Notes: generated by a model from the sequence alone, not told the origin. A DNA stretch of 64,000 bases from Citromicrobium sp. (GCA_003248395.1 QFNA01000006.1:9299-73298); one strand, 5' to 3'; positions 27,562 through 39,082 are shown, numbered from the stretch's first letter. Numbers and translations: made by a program.

Positions 27562-28412
27562 GAGCGACGCAATTCCATCGCGCGTGCATAGAGCGCTTTG
27601 CGATCGAGGCCCGTTTCTCTCGCAACCTTCGCGGCGGCTTGCGACGGTTTCAGCGTGACCAGCGCCTCGATCAGCAAACTGTCGGCTTCCGCCTCATCGG
27701 CAGGCATTGCAATTGGCGGGGCAACCAACAGGACAATTTCTCCCTTGGGCGGATTGGCCTCGTAATGCGCCGACAATTCTGCGGGCGTTCCACGGCGCAG
27801 CTCCTCATGCAGCTTCGTCAGTTCGCGCGCGACGGCAACGTCCCGACCCGGCATGACATCGTCGATCGCCGCGAGCGCTTTCACCAGCCTCGGCGCGGTT
27901 TCGTAAAAGACCAGCGTCGTGTCGATTTCCGCCAGATTTTCCAATGCCTCGCGACGCGCCTTTTCCTTCGACGGGAGGAAACCTGCGAAGAGAAACCGAT
28001 CGTTCGGCAGTCCGGATAGGGTCAGTCCGACCACTGCCGCGCAAGCCCCCGGGATGCTGGTGACGGCTATGCCTTCGGCGCGACAGTCGTTGACGAGTCG
28101 ATAGCCGGGGTCGCTGATCATCGGCGTACCCGCATCTGTCACCAGAGCCACGGCACCGTGCCGCATGGTCTCGACCAGACGCGACCGGGCGCGCTGCTCG
28201 CTATGGTCGTCGTAACGCCACATCGGCTTGGAAATTGCTAGATGCTTGAGCAATTTGCCCGTCACGCGCGTATCTTCGCAGGCTACGCCATCACAGCGCG
28301 ACAGAATGTCCACAGCCCGCATGGTGATATCGCCCAAATTCCCGATGGGGGTGGCGACGATGTACAGACCGGGTAATAGGGGTTCTAATCGTGGGGAGTG
28401 GCTGTCATTCAC
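27558..28412 (-). CDS. rsmI: 16S rRNA (cytidine1402-2'-O)-methyltransferase RsmI
   Basis: Methylates the 2'-OH of C1402 in the P site of 16S rRNA. SAM-dependent tetrapyrrole-methylase fold: GLYIVATPIGNLGDITMRA, EDTRVTGKLLKHL, and VTDAGTPMISDPGYRLV. 284 residues. Divergent from the LpoA-like gene with a 38-base gap. Confidence 0.95.
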   Translation of the reverse strand: MNDSHSPRLEPLLPGLYIVATPIGNLGDITMRAVDILSRCDGVACEDTRVTGKLLKHLAISKPMWRYDDHSEQRARSRLVETMRHGAVALVTDAGTPMISDPGYRLVNDCRAEGIAVTSIPGACAAVVGLTLSGLPNDRFLFAGFLPSKEKARREALENLAEIDTTLVFYETAPRLVKALAAIDDVMPGRDVAVARELTKLHEELRRGTPAELSAHYEANPPKGEIVLLVAPPIAMPADEAEADSLLIEALVTLKPSQAAAKVARETGLDRKALYARAMELRRS

Positions 28413-28450
28413 GCTTCCCTATTGGACGACAAAAGAGGGAAGCGGCAAGG

Positions 28451-29611
28451 ATGAAGCGTGCGATTGTGAACCGCCGGACGATTTTACTGACGGCAGCGGC
28501 AACGCTGATGGCCGGCTGCTCGATCATCCCCAAAACCGGCCCTACCGAAGCGCCCCCGTCCCCCAGTCCTGTGCCGAGCCCCGGACCGAGCAGCCTGCCG
28601 CAGGATGAGCGGCGGCATCGCGTGGCCCTGCTCGTGCCCCTGTCCGGAGACACTGCCGGAGCCGGTCAATCCATTGCCAACGCAACCACGATGGCGATTC
28701 TGGACACGAATGCGGAAAATTTGCGGATTACGACTTACGATACCGCGAAGGGGCCGGAGGCGGCAGCGCGAGAAGCGATCGCCGATGGCAATCGCCTCAT
28801 CCTGGGTCCGCTGCTGGGTTCGAATGTCGCATCGGTTCGTCAACATGCCGCGGCCGCCGGTGTCCCGATCATCAGTTTCTCGAACGATACCAGCATCGCC
28901 GGGCCGGGCGTTTTCGTCATGGGACACGTACCCGAACAGTCGGTTGGCAGGAGCGTGGGCTACGCCCGGTCGAAAGGCGCGGATGCGTTCGCCGTGCTCG
29001 TTCCCGAAAGCGAATATGGCAAGCGCGCCGAAGCGAGTTTTCGCGCAGCACTGCGCGAGCATGGCGGTCGGGTGGTCGCAACGGAGCGTTACGATCGCGC
29101 AAATACCTCGGTCATCAGCGCTGCGGGTCGCTTGAAATCCTTTGGCGGCTACGACGCGGTTTTTATCGGCGACGGCGGTCAATCTTCGGTTCGCGCGGGC
29201 GAGGCGGTGTCGGCCGGCAGCGGTAACGCGCCCCAGTTGATCGGTACCGAAAGGTGGGATGGCGAACTTGCCGCGCTGCGTTCGTCCGAATTGGACGGTG
29301 CAATCTTTGCCGCGGTCCGGGGCGACCGCTTCCCCGATTTCGTCAAGAGCTATGAATCGCGTTTCGGCGGGCGACCCTACCGCATCGCCACACTCGGTTA
29401 CGACGCGGTGTTGCTGACCCTGCGCGCCTCGCGCGACTGGACGCCGGGACGGCCCTTTCCCGTAAACGTGCTTTTCCAGGACGGCGGTTTCGACGGGATG
29501 GATGGCATTTTCCGCTTCCAGCGCAACGGGGTCGTCCAGCGCGCGATGGAGGTCCGCCAGATTCGCAATGGCGAAGCGAGAACGGTTTCCGCTGCTCCGT
29601 CGTCGTTCTGA
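28451..29611 (+). CDS. Penicillin-binding protein activator (LpoA-like lipoprotein)
   Basis: Outer-membrane lipoprotein of the LpoA/periplasmic-binding-protein type I family, which in gammaproteobacteria stimulates PBP1a. Lipobox LMAGC (Cys23), then a Pro/Ser-rich spacer (EAPPSPSPVPSPGPSS), then a binding-protein-like fold (VALLVPLSGDTAGAGQSI, LILGPLLGSNVASVRQH, GVFVMGHVPEQSVG). 386 residues from ATG 28451. Ligand and partner PBP are not visible here. Confidence 0.85.
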   Translation: MKRAIVNRRTILLTAAATLMAGCSIIPKTGPTEAPPSPSPVPSPGPSSLPQDERRHRVALLVPLSGDTAGAGQSIANATTMAILDTNAENLRITTYDTAKGPEAAAREAIADGNRLILGPLLGSNVASVRQHAAAAGVPIISFSNDTSIAGPGVFVMGHVPEQSVGRSVGYARSKGADAFAVLVPESEYGKRAEASFRAALREHGGRVVATERYDRANTSVISAAGRLKSFGGYDAVFIGDGGQSSVRAGEAVSAGSGNAPQLIGTERWDGELAALRSSELDGAIFAAVRGDRFPDFVKSYESRFGGRPYRIATLGYDAVLLTLRASRDWTPGRPFPVNVLFQDGGFDGMDGIFRFQRNGVVQRAMEVRQIRNGEARTVSAAPSSF

Positions 29612-29674
29612 CAGGCGGATAACCTTCTGCGAATGCTTGTGCCGCCGGATTCGCGCGCGATATAGCCTGTAACG

Positions 29675-31586
29675 ATGTCCGACGATCTTTTCGAAAACAC
29701 ACCCACCTCCAGCGGCGACTACGACGCGTCTTCGATCGAAGTGCTCGAAGGGCTCGAGCCTGTCCGCCGCCGCCCCGGCATGTATATCGGCGGGACCGAC
29801 GATCGCGCCCTGCACCATTTGGTCGCCGAGGTGCTCGACAATGCCATGGACGAGGCCGTCGCCGGCCACGCCAGCCGTATCGAGATGAAGGTCGAGGAAG
29901 GGAACAAGGTCACTGTCTCGGACAATGGCCGCGGCATTCCGGTCGGCGAGCATGCGAAATATCCCGGCAAATCCACGCTCGAGGTCATCCTCACGACGTT
30001 GCACTCCGGCGGCAAGTTTTCCGGCAAGGCCTATGCCACGAGCGGTGGCCTGCACGGCGTGGGCGTCAGCGTGGTCAACGCATTGAGCAGCCACACGCGG
30101 GTCGAGGTGGCCCGCGACAAGACACTCTATGCTCAGGAATTCGCAAAAGGGCACCCGACCGGCAAGCTGGAGGAAGTCGGTGCCGCTCCGAACCGGCGCG
30201 GCACGACTGTCAGCTTCGTGCCGGACACCGAGATTTTCGGCGATCGCAAATTCAGTCCCAAGCGCCTGTTCAGACTTGCGCGATCGAAAGCCTATCTCTT
30301 CGCCGGTGTCGAAATTCGCTGGAAATGCGCACCCTCGCTGACGAGCGACGATGTGCCCGAAGAGGCGGTGTTCAAATTTCCGGGCGGGCTTGCCGATCAC
30401 CTGGCCGAACAAATCAACGGTCGCGAATGCGTCACATCGCAGCCCTTTGCCGGCAGCCAGGATTTTCCGGAAATGGATGACGGCATCCAGCAGGGCCGCG
30501 TGGAATGGGCGATTGCCTGGCCGCTATTCTCGGACGGATCGACCAGTTGGTATTGCAACACCGTGCCTACGCCCGACGGGGGTACGCATGAACAGGGTCT
30601 TCGCGCGGCGCTGACCAAGGGATTGCGCGCCTTTGGCGACCTGACAGGGGCGAAGAAGGCAAAGGATCTCACCGCCGATGACGTCATGACCGGCGCCGAG
30701 GTCATGTTGAGCGTCTTTATCCGCGATCCGCAGTTCCAGAGCCAGACCAAGGACCGGCTCACCTCGCCCGAGGCGGCAAAGCTGGTCGAAAGTGCCGTAC
30801 GCGACCATTTCGATCATTTCCTCACCGACAATCAAACGCAAGACCGCGACCAATGCCAAGAAGCTTCGTCTTCCGGGCAAATTGACTGACTGTAGCGGCG
30901 AAGGCGACGGCGATACCGAACTTTTCATCGTCGAGGGCGACAGTGCAGGCGGCAGCGCCAAACAGGCGCGCGATCGCAAGACGCAGGCGATCCTGCCGAT
31001 CCGCGGCAAGATCCTCAACGTCGCCAGCGCCACGGCAGACAAGATCCGCGCCAACAGCGAAATCGCCGACCTGACGCTCGCGATGGGGTGCAGCACTCGC
31101 AAGGACTGCAATCCCGAACACCTGCGCTATGACCGCATCATCATCATGACCGATGCCGATGTCGACGGCGCGCATATCGCAACGCTGCTAATGACCTTCT
31201 TCTTCCAGGAGATGCCGGAAGTGGTGCGCGGTGGGCACCTCTATCTCGCGCAACCGCCCCTCTATCGCCTGACCGCGGGGAAGGAGAGCCGATATGCCCG
31301 CGACGACGAACATCGCAAGGAGCTCGAAGAGACCGTTTTCAAGGGGAAGAAGGTCGAGGTCGGTCGGTTCAAGGGCCTCGGCGAGATGAACCCGGCGCAG
31401 CTGCGCGAAACCACCATGAATCCCGATACGCGCAGCCTGATCCGCATCACCCTGCCCGCTGAATTCGAGGATCGCGCGGTGGTAAAGGTGCTCGTCGATC
31501 AGCTGATGGGGCGCAATCCGGAACACCGGTTCAATTTCATCCAGAACAATGCCGGCGAATTCGATCGCGAGATGATCGACGCCTAG
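29675..31586 (+). pseudogene. parE: DNA topoisomerase IV subunit B, interrupted by a short deletion/frameshift
   Basis: ParE is the ATPase and metal-binding subunit of the essential decatenase. The first frame, from ATG 29675, carries the GHKL ATPase and transducer domains (VLEGLEPVRRRPGMYIGG, DEAVAGHAS, NGRGIPVGEH, TSGGLHGVGVSVVNALS) and stops at 30889. The TOPRIM part (GKLTDC, VEGDSAGGSAKQARDR, DADVDGAHIATLL) is in the next frame, to 31586. Frame 1 breaks after HFDHFLTDN (30830-30832) and frame 2 resumes with KRKTATNAKK (30834). In intact relatives about 25-30 residues separate these blocks. The gene as written cannot make a whole ParE. Confidence 0.85.
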
Positions 31587-32797
31587 TCCGCCGCCACCGT
31601 GTGGATGTGAAGCTCACCCTCGAGCGTCTTGTGAACCGGGCACTTGTCGGCAATCTCCATCAGCTTGTCCTGCTGCTCCGCGCTCAGCGTTCCGCCTGAA
31701 AACGTGATCGTGCGATGGAGGGCCTGCAAATTCTCGCCCTTCGCCATATCCTCGGCATGCTCATGCTTGTGATCGCGCTCGTGCCGGACGTGGACACGCA
31801 CGCGCCCTAGCGGCCATTCCTTGCGATCGGCATACATCTTCATGGTCATGGCCGTGCATGTACCTAGGGCTGCCCCCAGAAGATCGTAAGGCGTGGGCCC
31901 GCTATCGTCACCGCCATAATCCTTGGGCTCGTCCACGATGAAGTGGTGCGACCGCGTATGGACTTCCGTGCCGAACTTGCCGTGGCCGGTGCACGCCACG
32001 ATACCTTCCTCGGGATTGGGCCAATTGTTTCGCAGCGGCAGATAGCGGCGGGCCCATGACGTGATCACACCGGCAAGGAAATCGGCATCCTCTTCTTTCG
32101 TGAGGAGGTGATCCGCACCCGCCAGGCTGACAAAGCTCTTGGGATGCTTGGCGGCCAGAAATAGCTTTTCCGCATTGTTGATATCGACCGTATTGTCGGT
32201 CGGCGAATGGGCGAACAGCAAGGGTATGCGGAGTTGACGGACTTCTTGCTGGAGGTCGATCTCTCGCGTGCGGTCCAGAAAGCGTTTGCTCAGATGAAAC
32301 GGGCGCCCGGCGATTTTGACATTGCCTTCGCCTTCGCGCTCGATGGCATCCAGATCGCCGTCGATGTTGCCCAGCACATGCGGGACGTCTGCGGGCGCGC
32401 CGGCGGTCGCGATCGCGGCTATTCGTTCGACCCCGATATCGTCGGCAGCCGCCAGCACGGCGGCACCCCCCAGACTGTGCCCGACCAGCAGGATTCCGTC
32501 GCCATAGCGATCGCACATGAACTGCGCTGCCTGGACGAGATCCTCGACATCGCCAGCGAACCCGGCGCTGCCGAAGTCACCACCGCTACCGCCAAGCCCG
32601 GCAAAATCGAACCGCAGCGTCACGATCCCGTTGCGGGCAAGCTCGCGCGAAACCGCGATCGCGGCGCGGCTCTGCTTTGTACAAGTGAAGCAATGGGCGA
32701 ACAGCGCCGCGCCGCGGATCAGGCCGGTGGGCGTTTCCAGCGATCCAGCCAGTTCATGTCCGTGGGGCGTGGGGATTTTCACGTTCTCGGTCGGCAT
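31583..32797 (-). CDS. Bifunctional alpha/beta hydrolase / OsmC family protein
   Basis: Fusion of an esterase-like hydrolase and a peroxide-detoxifying OsmC domain, a known arrangement. Residues about 1-250: alpha/beta hydrolase with nucleophile motif GHSLGGAA and later the His in GADHLLTK. Residues about 265-404: OsmC fold with the two peroxidatic-type cysteines in GTCTAMTM and DKCPVHKTL. Start at ATG 32797 (MPTENVKIPTP). The stop overlaps the parE stop by 3 bases on the other strand. Substrate unknown. Confidence 0.9.
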   Translation of the reverse strand: MPTENVKIPTPHGHELAGSLETPTGLIRGAALFAHCFTCTKQSRAAIAVSRELARNGIVTLRFDFAGLGGSGGDFGSAGFAGDVEDLVQAAQFMCDRYGDGILLVGHSLGGAAVLAAADDIGVERIAAIATAGAPADVPHVLGNIDGDLDAIEREGEGNVKIAGRPFHLSKRFLDRTREIDLQQEVRQLRIPLLFAHSPTDNTVDINNAEKLFLAAKHPKSFVSLAGADHLLTKEEDADFLAGVITSWARRYLPLRNNWPNPEEGIVACTGHGKFGTEVHTRSHHFIVDEPKDYGGDDSGPTPYDLLGAALGTCTAMTMKMYADRKEWPLGRVRVHVRHERDHKHEHAEDMAKGENLQALHRTITFSGGTLSAEQQDKLMEIADKCPVHKTLEGELHIHTVAAD

Positions 32798-32898
32798 TTG
32801 TCCTCCGGCTGCACAGCTTGGTCTCTTCGCCCCCAACGCCCCCTTGCCCTCTTCGTGCCCGCCCCCTAACGCCAACGTAAAGTTTCAAGGGACAACCG

Positions 32899-33765
32899 AT
32901 GTCAGATAACGCCACCGACCAGACCCGTTTCGAAGGGACCCAATCCTATATTGCGACCGAGGATCTAAAGGTCGCGGTCAATGCGGCGGTGACGCTGCGC
33001 CGCCCCCTGCTGGTCAAGGGCGAACCGGGCACGGGCAAGACCGTGCTGGCCCACGAAATTTCGAAGGCGCTCGATGCCCCGCTGATCGAATGGAACGTGA
33101 AATCCACGACCAAGGCGCAGCAGGGCTTGTACGAATATGACGCCGTGGCGCGCCTTCGCGATGGGCAGCTGGGCGACGAGCGCGTCCACGACATCGCGAA
33201 CTACATCAAGAAGGGCAAGCTGTGGGAAGCCTTCACCAGCGAGAGACTGCCTGTCCTGCTGATCGACGAAATCGACAAGGCCGATATCGAGTTTCCCAAC
33301 GACCTGCTGCAGGAACTCGACCGGATGAGTTTCGACGTTTACGAAACGCACGAGCGGATCGAGGCGCAAGAGCGGCCGATAGTCGTGATCACGTCGAACA
33401 ACGAGAAGGAATTGCCCGACGCTTTCCTGCGTCGATGCTTCTTCCACTACATCAAGTTCCCCGACCGCGAGACGATGCGCGACATTATCGAGGTCCATTT
33501 CCCCGGTATCCAGAAAAACCTCGTCAGCAAGGCGATGGAAATCTTCTACGAAATCCGCGACGTGCCCGGGCTGAAGAAAAAGCCCAGCACCAGCGAGCTG
33601 CTCGATTGGCTGAAGCTGCTGCTCAACGAGGACATGCCGCTGGAGGTCTTGCAGGACAGCAATCCCAACGCGGCGATCCCTCCGCTGCATGGTGCGCTGC
33701 TGAAAAACGAACAGGATGTGATGATGTTCGAACGGCTGGCCTTCATGGCGCGCCGCCAGAGCTGA
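32899..33765 (+). CDS. MoxR-family AAA+ ATPase
   Basis: AAA+ chaperone-like ATPase of the MoxR group, which works with von Willebrand factor A (VWA) proteins to remodel or load metal into partner complexes. Walker A GEPGTGKT (residues 41-48), Walker B LLIDEIDKADIEF, sensor 1 VVITSNNEKE and the arginine-rich DAFLRRCFFHY. 288 residues. Its VWA partner is at 35276, with a chemotaxis receptor between on the other strand. Confidence 0.93.
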   Translation: MSDNATDQTRFEGTQSYIATEDLKVAVNAAVTLRRPLLVKGEPGTGKTVLAHEISKALDAPLIEWNVKSTTKAQQGLYEYDAVARLRDGQLGDERVHDIANYIKKGKLWEAFTSERLPVLLIDEIDKADIEFPNDLLQELDRMSFDVYETHERIEAQERPIVVITSNNEKELPDAFLRRCFFHYIKFPDRETMRDIIEVHFPGIQKNLVSKAMEIFYEIRDVPGLKKKPSTSELLDWLKLLLNEDMPLEVLQDSNPNAAIPPLHGALLKNEQDVMMFERLAFMARRQS

Positions 33766-33768
33766 TCG

Positions 33769-35169
33769 TCAGCGGAAACTGTAAGCCAGTTCAAAATCGC
33801 CCCATCGACGGCCCTTGATGACGAGCGGCACGTAGACATTGCGAACCACGACGTAATTCTTTCCGTCGCCTTCCTGGCGATAGACGGCCATCATGTAACC
33901 GTCGCGGCTCTTCTTGGCGCGCCTGTCGATCGGCTCGAGCATGATGCGGCCGTTGCGGCAATAGGTCGTGTCGTGCACGATATCCCCAGTCGGTGAGCGC
34001 GACCGGTCCGACACGTGGGTCGGCAGGAAGCCGTTCATGTCCGCTTCCGAACACATGAGAGTCGCCCCGCCTTCTGCCACGACGCGGTCGTTGATGGGGC
34101 GCCAGTTGGCATCGGCCCAGTCGCTCAATGTCGTGCGATACAGCTTGGGGTTCGAGCCTTCGACATAGCGATAGTCGGTATCGAACAGCGCATCTTCCGA
34201 AATCTCTCCGGCGTCGATCGCAGCTTCGGTCATCCGGACGATCTCGGCACCGACCTGCTGGGCCTTGTCGACCATGACGCTGTCCTGCGGCGACAGCCCG
34301 GCCTTGACGAGCCGGTCGAACATCTCGCTGGCGGTCATTTCCAGCTCTTCCATCCGGTTGTGCGCGGATTCGAGATTGCGTTCATTTTCGGTCGCGGCAC
34401 GATCGAAACTTTCGATCACGTCCTGGACGCGGTCGACATGCGCCGTCATCATGGCCGTTGCGCGGGTGATCTGGTCGTTCTGCTGATCGACTTCGCCGAC
34501 GAGCTGGGTCACCCCGCTCAAGGTCTGGTCGATGCTGGCGACCGATGCCTTGGCTTCGTTGGACGCCTTCGCGCCGGCCTCGATCCTTCCGATGACGGAC
34601 CCGGCCTCGTCGCTGAGGTTCTCGACGACTGTTGCGATTTCGTCGGTGGCCTTGCGCGTCTCGCCGGCGAGCGATTTCACTTCGTTCGCCACGACGGCAA
34701 AGGTCTTGCCCGCATCGCCTGCACGCATCGCTTCTATGGTGGCGTTCAGGGCAAGGATGTTGGTGGTATCGGCAATCTGCTCGATATCCTTCGAGCAACG
34801 CTTCACCTGGTCCATCGCCGCGGCAAATCCGGTGACGTGCGTCGCCAGCGCCTCGACGAGGTCCAGCAGACCGGTGATTTGCTGGAGCGACGCCTGAATT
34901 TGGCCCGCGCCCTGCCCCAGGCGCTCGATCGCGCGGGCGGAAAGCAGGCGCGCCTCGTCGCTCGCCTCGGCGACCTTGCGCTGGTCGCGTTCCAGCTCAT
35001 GCACCGTGTTCTGCAACTCGGCGTGCTCGTCGCGAAGGACCGCGCTGCTTTCGATCACCGCCTGCACGATGCCCGCGACGTCGGAACAGCCGACCGTCAC
35101 CTTGCCGCAGCTTTCCGGAATATCGCCCAGCGCTGCCGCGCTGTTTGCGTCGACCCTCATCTGTTCCAT
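33769..35169 (-). CDS. Soluble methyl-accepting chemotaxis protein with C-terminal sensor domain
   Basis: Chemotaxis-type signalling protein. The conserved hairpin tip [20 protein letters not shown] is present, with long coiled coils on both sides, but no transmembrane segment and no N-terminal ligand domain. The C-terminal part (from [18 protein letters not shown] to the end) is a separate globular domain with Cys residues ([22 protein letters not shown]), probably the sensing part; such receptors are cytoplasmic. Start at ATG 35169 (MEQMRVDAN). It sits between the MoxR and VWA genes. No other che gene is in the window. Four bases separate it from moxR, tail to tail. Confidence 0.85.
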   Translation of the reverse strand: MEQMRVDANSAAALGDIPESCGKVTVGCSDVAGIVQAVIESSAVLRDEHAELQNTVHELERDQRKVAEASDEARLLSARAIERLGQGAGQIQASLQQITGLLDLVEALATHVTGFAAAMDQVKRCSKDIEQIADTTNILALNATIEAMRAGDAGKTFAVVANEVKSLAGETRKATDEIATVVENLSDEAGSVIGRIEAGAKASNEAKASVASIDQTLSGVTQLVGEVDQQNDQITRATAMMTAHVDRVQDVIESFDRAATENERNLESAHNRMEELEMTASEMFDRLVKAGLSPQDSVMVDKAQQVGAEIVRMTEAAIDAGEISEDALFDTDYRYVEGSNPKLYRTTLSDWADANWRPINDRVVAEGGATLMCSEADMNGFLPTHVSDRSRSPTGDIVHDTTYCRNGRIMLEPIDRRAKKSRDGYMMAVYRQEGDGKNYVVVRNVYVPLVIKGRRWGDFELAYSFR

Positions 35170-35275
35170 CGCAACCTGACCCTCATTCTCCCGGACGGAT
35201 CGTGACGTAAGCAAAAGCGGTTATCATGCGGTTAAAGACAGCGGTTGCGGCTGGCTGCTCGCGGATTTGCGCGCT

Positions 35276-36469
35276 ATGCCCGAAAGCATGTTTTTCAACT
35301 TCGTCGACGAACTCCGCGCTGCGGGAATTCCTGCAAGTTTCAAGGAACACCTCCTGCTTCTCGAGGCGCTCGACAGGGATGTCATCGAACAATCGCCCGA
35401 AGCCTTCTACTACCTGTCACGCGCGACATTGGTGAAGGACGAAGGCTTGCTCGACCGGTTCGACCAGGTTTTCGCCAAGGTCTTCAAAGGCGTCCTGTCC
35501 GACTATGGCCAGAACCCGGTCGATATTCCCGAAGACTGGTTGAAGGCGGTCGCCGAGAAGTTCCTGACCCCGGAAGAAATGCAAAAGATCGAAAGTCTCG
35601 GAGACTGGGACGAGATCATGGAGACGCTGAAGAAGCGGCTCGAAGAACAGGAGGGCCGTCATCAGGGCGGCAACAAGTGGATCGGCACCGGCGGCACATC
35701 GCCGTTCGGCAATTCGGGCTACAATCCCGAAGGCGTTCGGATCGGCGGCGAGAGCCGGCACAAGCGCGCGATGAAAGTCTGGGACAAGCGCGAGTTCAAG
35801 AACCTCGACAATACCAAGGAGCTTGGCACGCGCAACATCAAGATGGCGCTGCGCCGCTTGCGCCGCTTCGCCCGCGAAGGCGCGGCGGACGAGCTCGATA
35901 TCGATGCCACTATCGCAGGCACGGCAAGGCAGGGCTGGCTCGATATTCACATGCGGCCCGAACGGCACAATGCGGTCAAGCTCTTGCTCTTCCTCGACGT
36001 TGGGGGATCGATGGATCCCTTCATCAAGACCACAGAGGAACTGTTCAGCGCCGCCACGAGCGAGTTCAAGAACCTCGAATTCTTCTATTTCCACAACTGC
36101 CTCTACGAAGGCGTGTGGAAGGACAACCGCCGCCGCTGGCAGGAACGGACCAAGACCTGGGACGTGCTCCACAAATACGGGCATGACTACAAGGTGGTCT
36201 TCGTCGGCGATGCGGCGATGAGTCCCTACGAGATCACGCATCCGGGCGGCAGCGTCGAACATATGAACGAGGAAGCGGGCGCGACCTGGATGCAGCGCGT
36301 AACGAACACCTATCCGGCGACCGTCTGGCTCAATCCGGTGCCAGAGAAGCAGTGGGGCTATTCCCAATCGACCAAGGTCATGAAGCACCTCGTCAACGAT
36401 CGCATGTATCCACTCACGTTGGATGGGTTGGACGACGCCATGCGCGAATTGAGCCGCAAACAGGGATAG
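35276..36469 (+). CDS. VWA-domain protein, CoxE-like partner of MoxR
   Basis: CoxE-like protein with a von Willebrand A domain, commonly encoded beside a MoxR ATPase. Start ATG at 35276 (MPESMFFNFVDEL). The VWA MIDAS region reads LLFLDVGGSMDPF, where the metal motif DxSxS is DVGGS; this DxGGS form is usual for this family. A basic patch (ARQGW, RNIKMALRRLRRFAREG) precedes it. 397 residues. It is separated from moxR by the chemotaxis gene on the opposite strand. No CO-dehydrogenase genes are nearby, so the client is not known. Confidence 0.88.
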   Translation: MPESMFFNFVDELRAAGIPASFKEHLLLLEALDRDVIEQSPEAFYYLSRATLVKDEGLLDRFDQVFAKVFKGVLSDYGQNPVDIPEDWLKAVAEKFLTPEEMQKIESLGDWDEIMETLKKRLEEQEGRHQGGNKWIGTGGTSPFGNSGYNPEGVRIGGESRHKRAMKVWDKREFKNLDNTKELGTRNIKMALRRLRRFAREGAADELDIDATIAGTARQGWLDIHMRPERHNAVKLLLFLDVGGSMDPFIKTTEELFSAATSEFKNLEFFYFHNCLYEGVWKDNRRRWQERTKTWDVLHKYGHDYKVVFVGDAAMSPYEITHPGGSVEHMNEEAGATWMQRVTNTYPATVWLNPVPEKQWGYSQSTKVMKHLVNDRMYPLTLDGLDDAMRELSRKQG

Positions 36470-36473
36470 CAGC

Positions 36474-37306
<833 letters not shown>

Positions 37307-37316
<10 letters not shown>

Positions 37317-38509
37317 AGCAAGTGCGGCGCGATCGTCGCGCGCCAGTCTTCTTCATCCCCGCCCGCGATCGTGTCCAGTTCGCCAGCCTCTGCGGCGCTA
37401 TCGTCGACCCATTCGCGCAGCGACGGCCCACCGTTGATGACATCGATGGCAAGCCGGTCGAATTCATATTCGTAGGGGAAATCGCGCCAGATGTCGTAGT
37501 CCGGATACAGTTCGCGGATCGCCTTGAACGCGAGCGCCTGCAACCGCCAGGGCCGGAACTGCCCATGATCGTAGAAGGGGCCTTCCGCATGGATCATCAA
37601 CCCGTTGCACAGTTCGCCGGCATGCTTGTGGAAGGTCGGTTCGAACCAGCATTCGCGCAACCGGCAACCGCGTAGCCAATCGGATGAGAGGCGCTCCATC
37701 TCCATCCGGATCGCAGCGGCATCGATATCGGGCGCGCCGAACAGGACTTCGAGCGGACGCGTCGTCCCCCTCCCCTCGCTCAGCGTCGTGCCTTCGAGCA
37801 TCACCGTCCCGGCATAGGCGCGCGCCATGTTCAGGTTCGCGGCATTGGGGCTCGGATTGATCCAGACCCGGTCTTCGGGCCAGCCTGAACCCGGCGCTCT
37901 GGACGGTGCCCATCCCTCCATTTCGATGACGCGATAGTCGACGTCGAGGTCGAAATGCTCGATGAACCATTGGCCCATCTCGCCCATCGTCAGCCCATGC
38001 CGCATGGGCATCGGCGCCGCGCCGACGAAGCTTTCGTGGCCGGGCAGCAGCAAGGTCCCCTCCACGGGCCGCCCCGCGGGGTTGGGACGGTCGAGCACCC
38101 AGACCGATTTGCCCGATTTTGCCGCTTCCTCGAGAAGGTAGAGCAGCGTCGTGACGAAGGTATAGATACGGCAGCCCAGATCCTGCAGGTCGTACAGGAA
38201 GACGTCTGCGGTCGACATCATCTGCCCGGTCGGTCGCCGGACTTCGCCATACAGGCTGAATATCGGGATGCCGTAACGCGGATCGGTCTCGTCCGCTGTT
38301 TCGACCATATTGTCCTGCTTGTCGCCTTTCAGCCCATGCTGCGGCCCGAATGCGGAGGTCACGTTCACCCCCGCCTCGACCAGCGCATCCAGCGAATGGA
38401 CAAGGTCGTGCGTGACCGAGGCAGGATGCGCGACGAGCGATACGCGTCGTCCCTCGAGCGGTGCGCGCAGCGCGGCGTCAGCCAGCAGGCGATCTATTCC
38501 GAATTTCAT
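37307..38509 (-). CDS. DUF1343 family protein, NamZ-like exo-beta-N-acetylmuramidase
   Basis: DUF1343 is the NamZ family, which removes N-acetylmuramic acid from peptidoglycan fragments. Conserved blocks: SVTHDLVHSLDALVEAG, FGPQHGLKGDKQDN, YDLQDLGCRIYTFVTT, and PMPMRHGLTMGEMGQW. Start ATG at 38509 (MKFGIDRLLADAA), 400 residues, no signal peptide seen, so a cytoplasmic wall-recycling role is likely. It overlaps the upstream DOMON-like gene by 4 bases and DUF817 by 10 bases. Confidence 0.88.
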
Positions 38510-39051
38510 GGCTTGTTCGGTGGCCCAAGCCTTGCCCTGAAGCAAGCCGCATCATGGAAATCGGCAGGGCCTTCTCCATGGGCCAGTGCCCAGTAGCTTT
38601 TCACGCCGCCCTCTTCTTCCAGCACGCAGGTCAGGCCCACCTCCGCCGGCAAATCCGGCAATGCGGCCAGTGGTATGGCTGCATCGAAGATCGCCATCTG
38701 TCCTCCCCTCCGCAGGCTGGCGACAGGCGCGCGCGTCACAGGGCGCTCGGTCATTCCGGCGCGATGGCCGGAAAAATCGTACGCATTCCACTGCTCCGAC
38801 GGGGAGAGATTGAATTCGCAATATGCGCCATCGCCGCCCAGCGGGCGGAGGAAGATCTCGAAACAGCTTGTCTGCCAGAGCCCGTCGGCCCTCCCGCGTC
38901 CCGCGAAGTCCGGTATGACCAGCTTATCGCTACCCGCCAGTTTCCACCGCAATTGCAACCACCCGTGATCGAAACCGACCAGCGACACCGAAACGGCCTG
39001 CAGGGCAGACGGTGGATGCGAGTGATGCGCGATGAGTTCATGCGTTTGCAC
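38506..39051 (-). CDS. DOMON-like domain protein
   Basis: 181-residue protein with a DOMON-like (beta-sandwich, carbohydrate/heme-binding fold) domain, often annotated next to sphingomonad wall genes; function not known. Blocks such as LWQTSCFEIFLRP, CEFNLSPSEQWNAYDF and LEEEGGVKSYWALAHGEG are typical of the family. Start GTG at 39051. It overlaps the NamZ-like gene and is divergent from tyrS with a 31-base gap. Confidence 0.82.
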   Translation of the reverse strand: MQTHELIAHHSHPPSALQAVSVSLVGFDHGWLQLRWKLAGSDKLVIPDFAGRGRADGLWQTSCFEIFLRPLGGDGAYCEFNLSPSEQWNAYDFSGHRAGMTERPVTRAPVASLRRGGQMAIFDAAIPLAALPDLPAEVGLTCVLEEEGGVKSYWALAHGEGPADFHDAACFRARLGPPNKP

Positions 39052-39082
39052 GGTGGCACGTTCCTGCTAGCGCGCGGTGGAT

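Noticed and set aside
33906..35169. Typical membrane chemotaxis receptor
   Set aside because: No transmembrane helices are seen, so it is called a soluble receptor.
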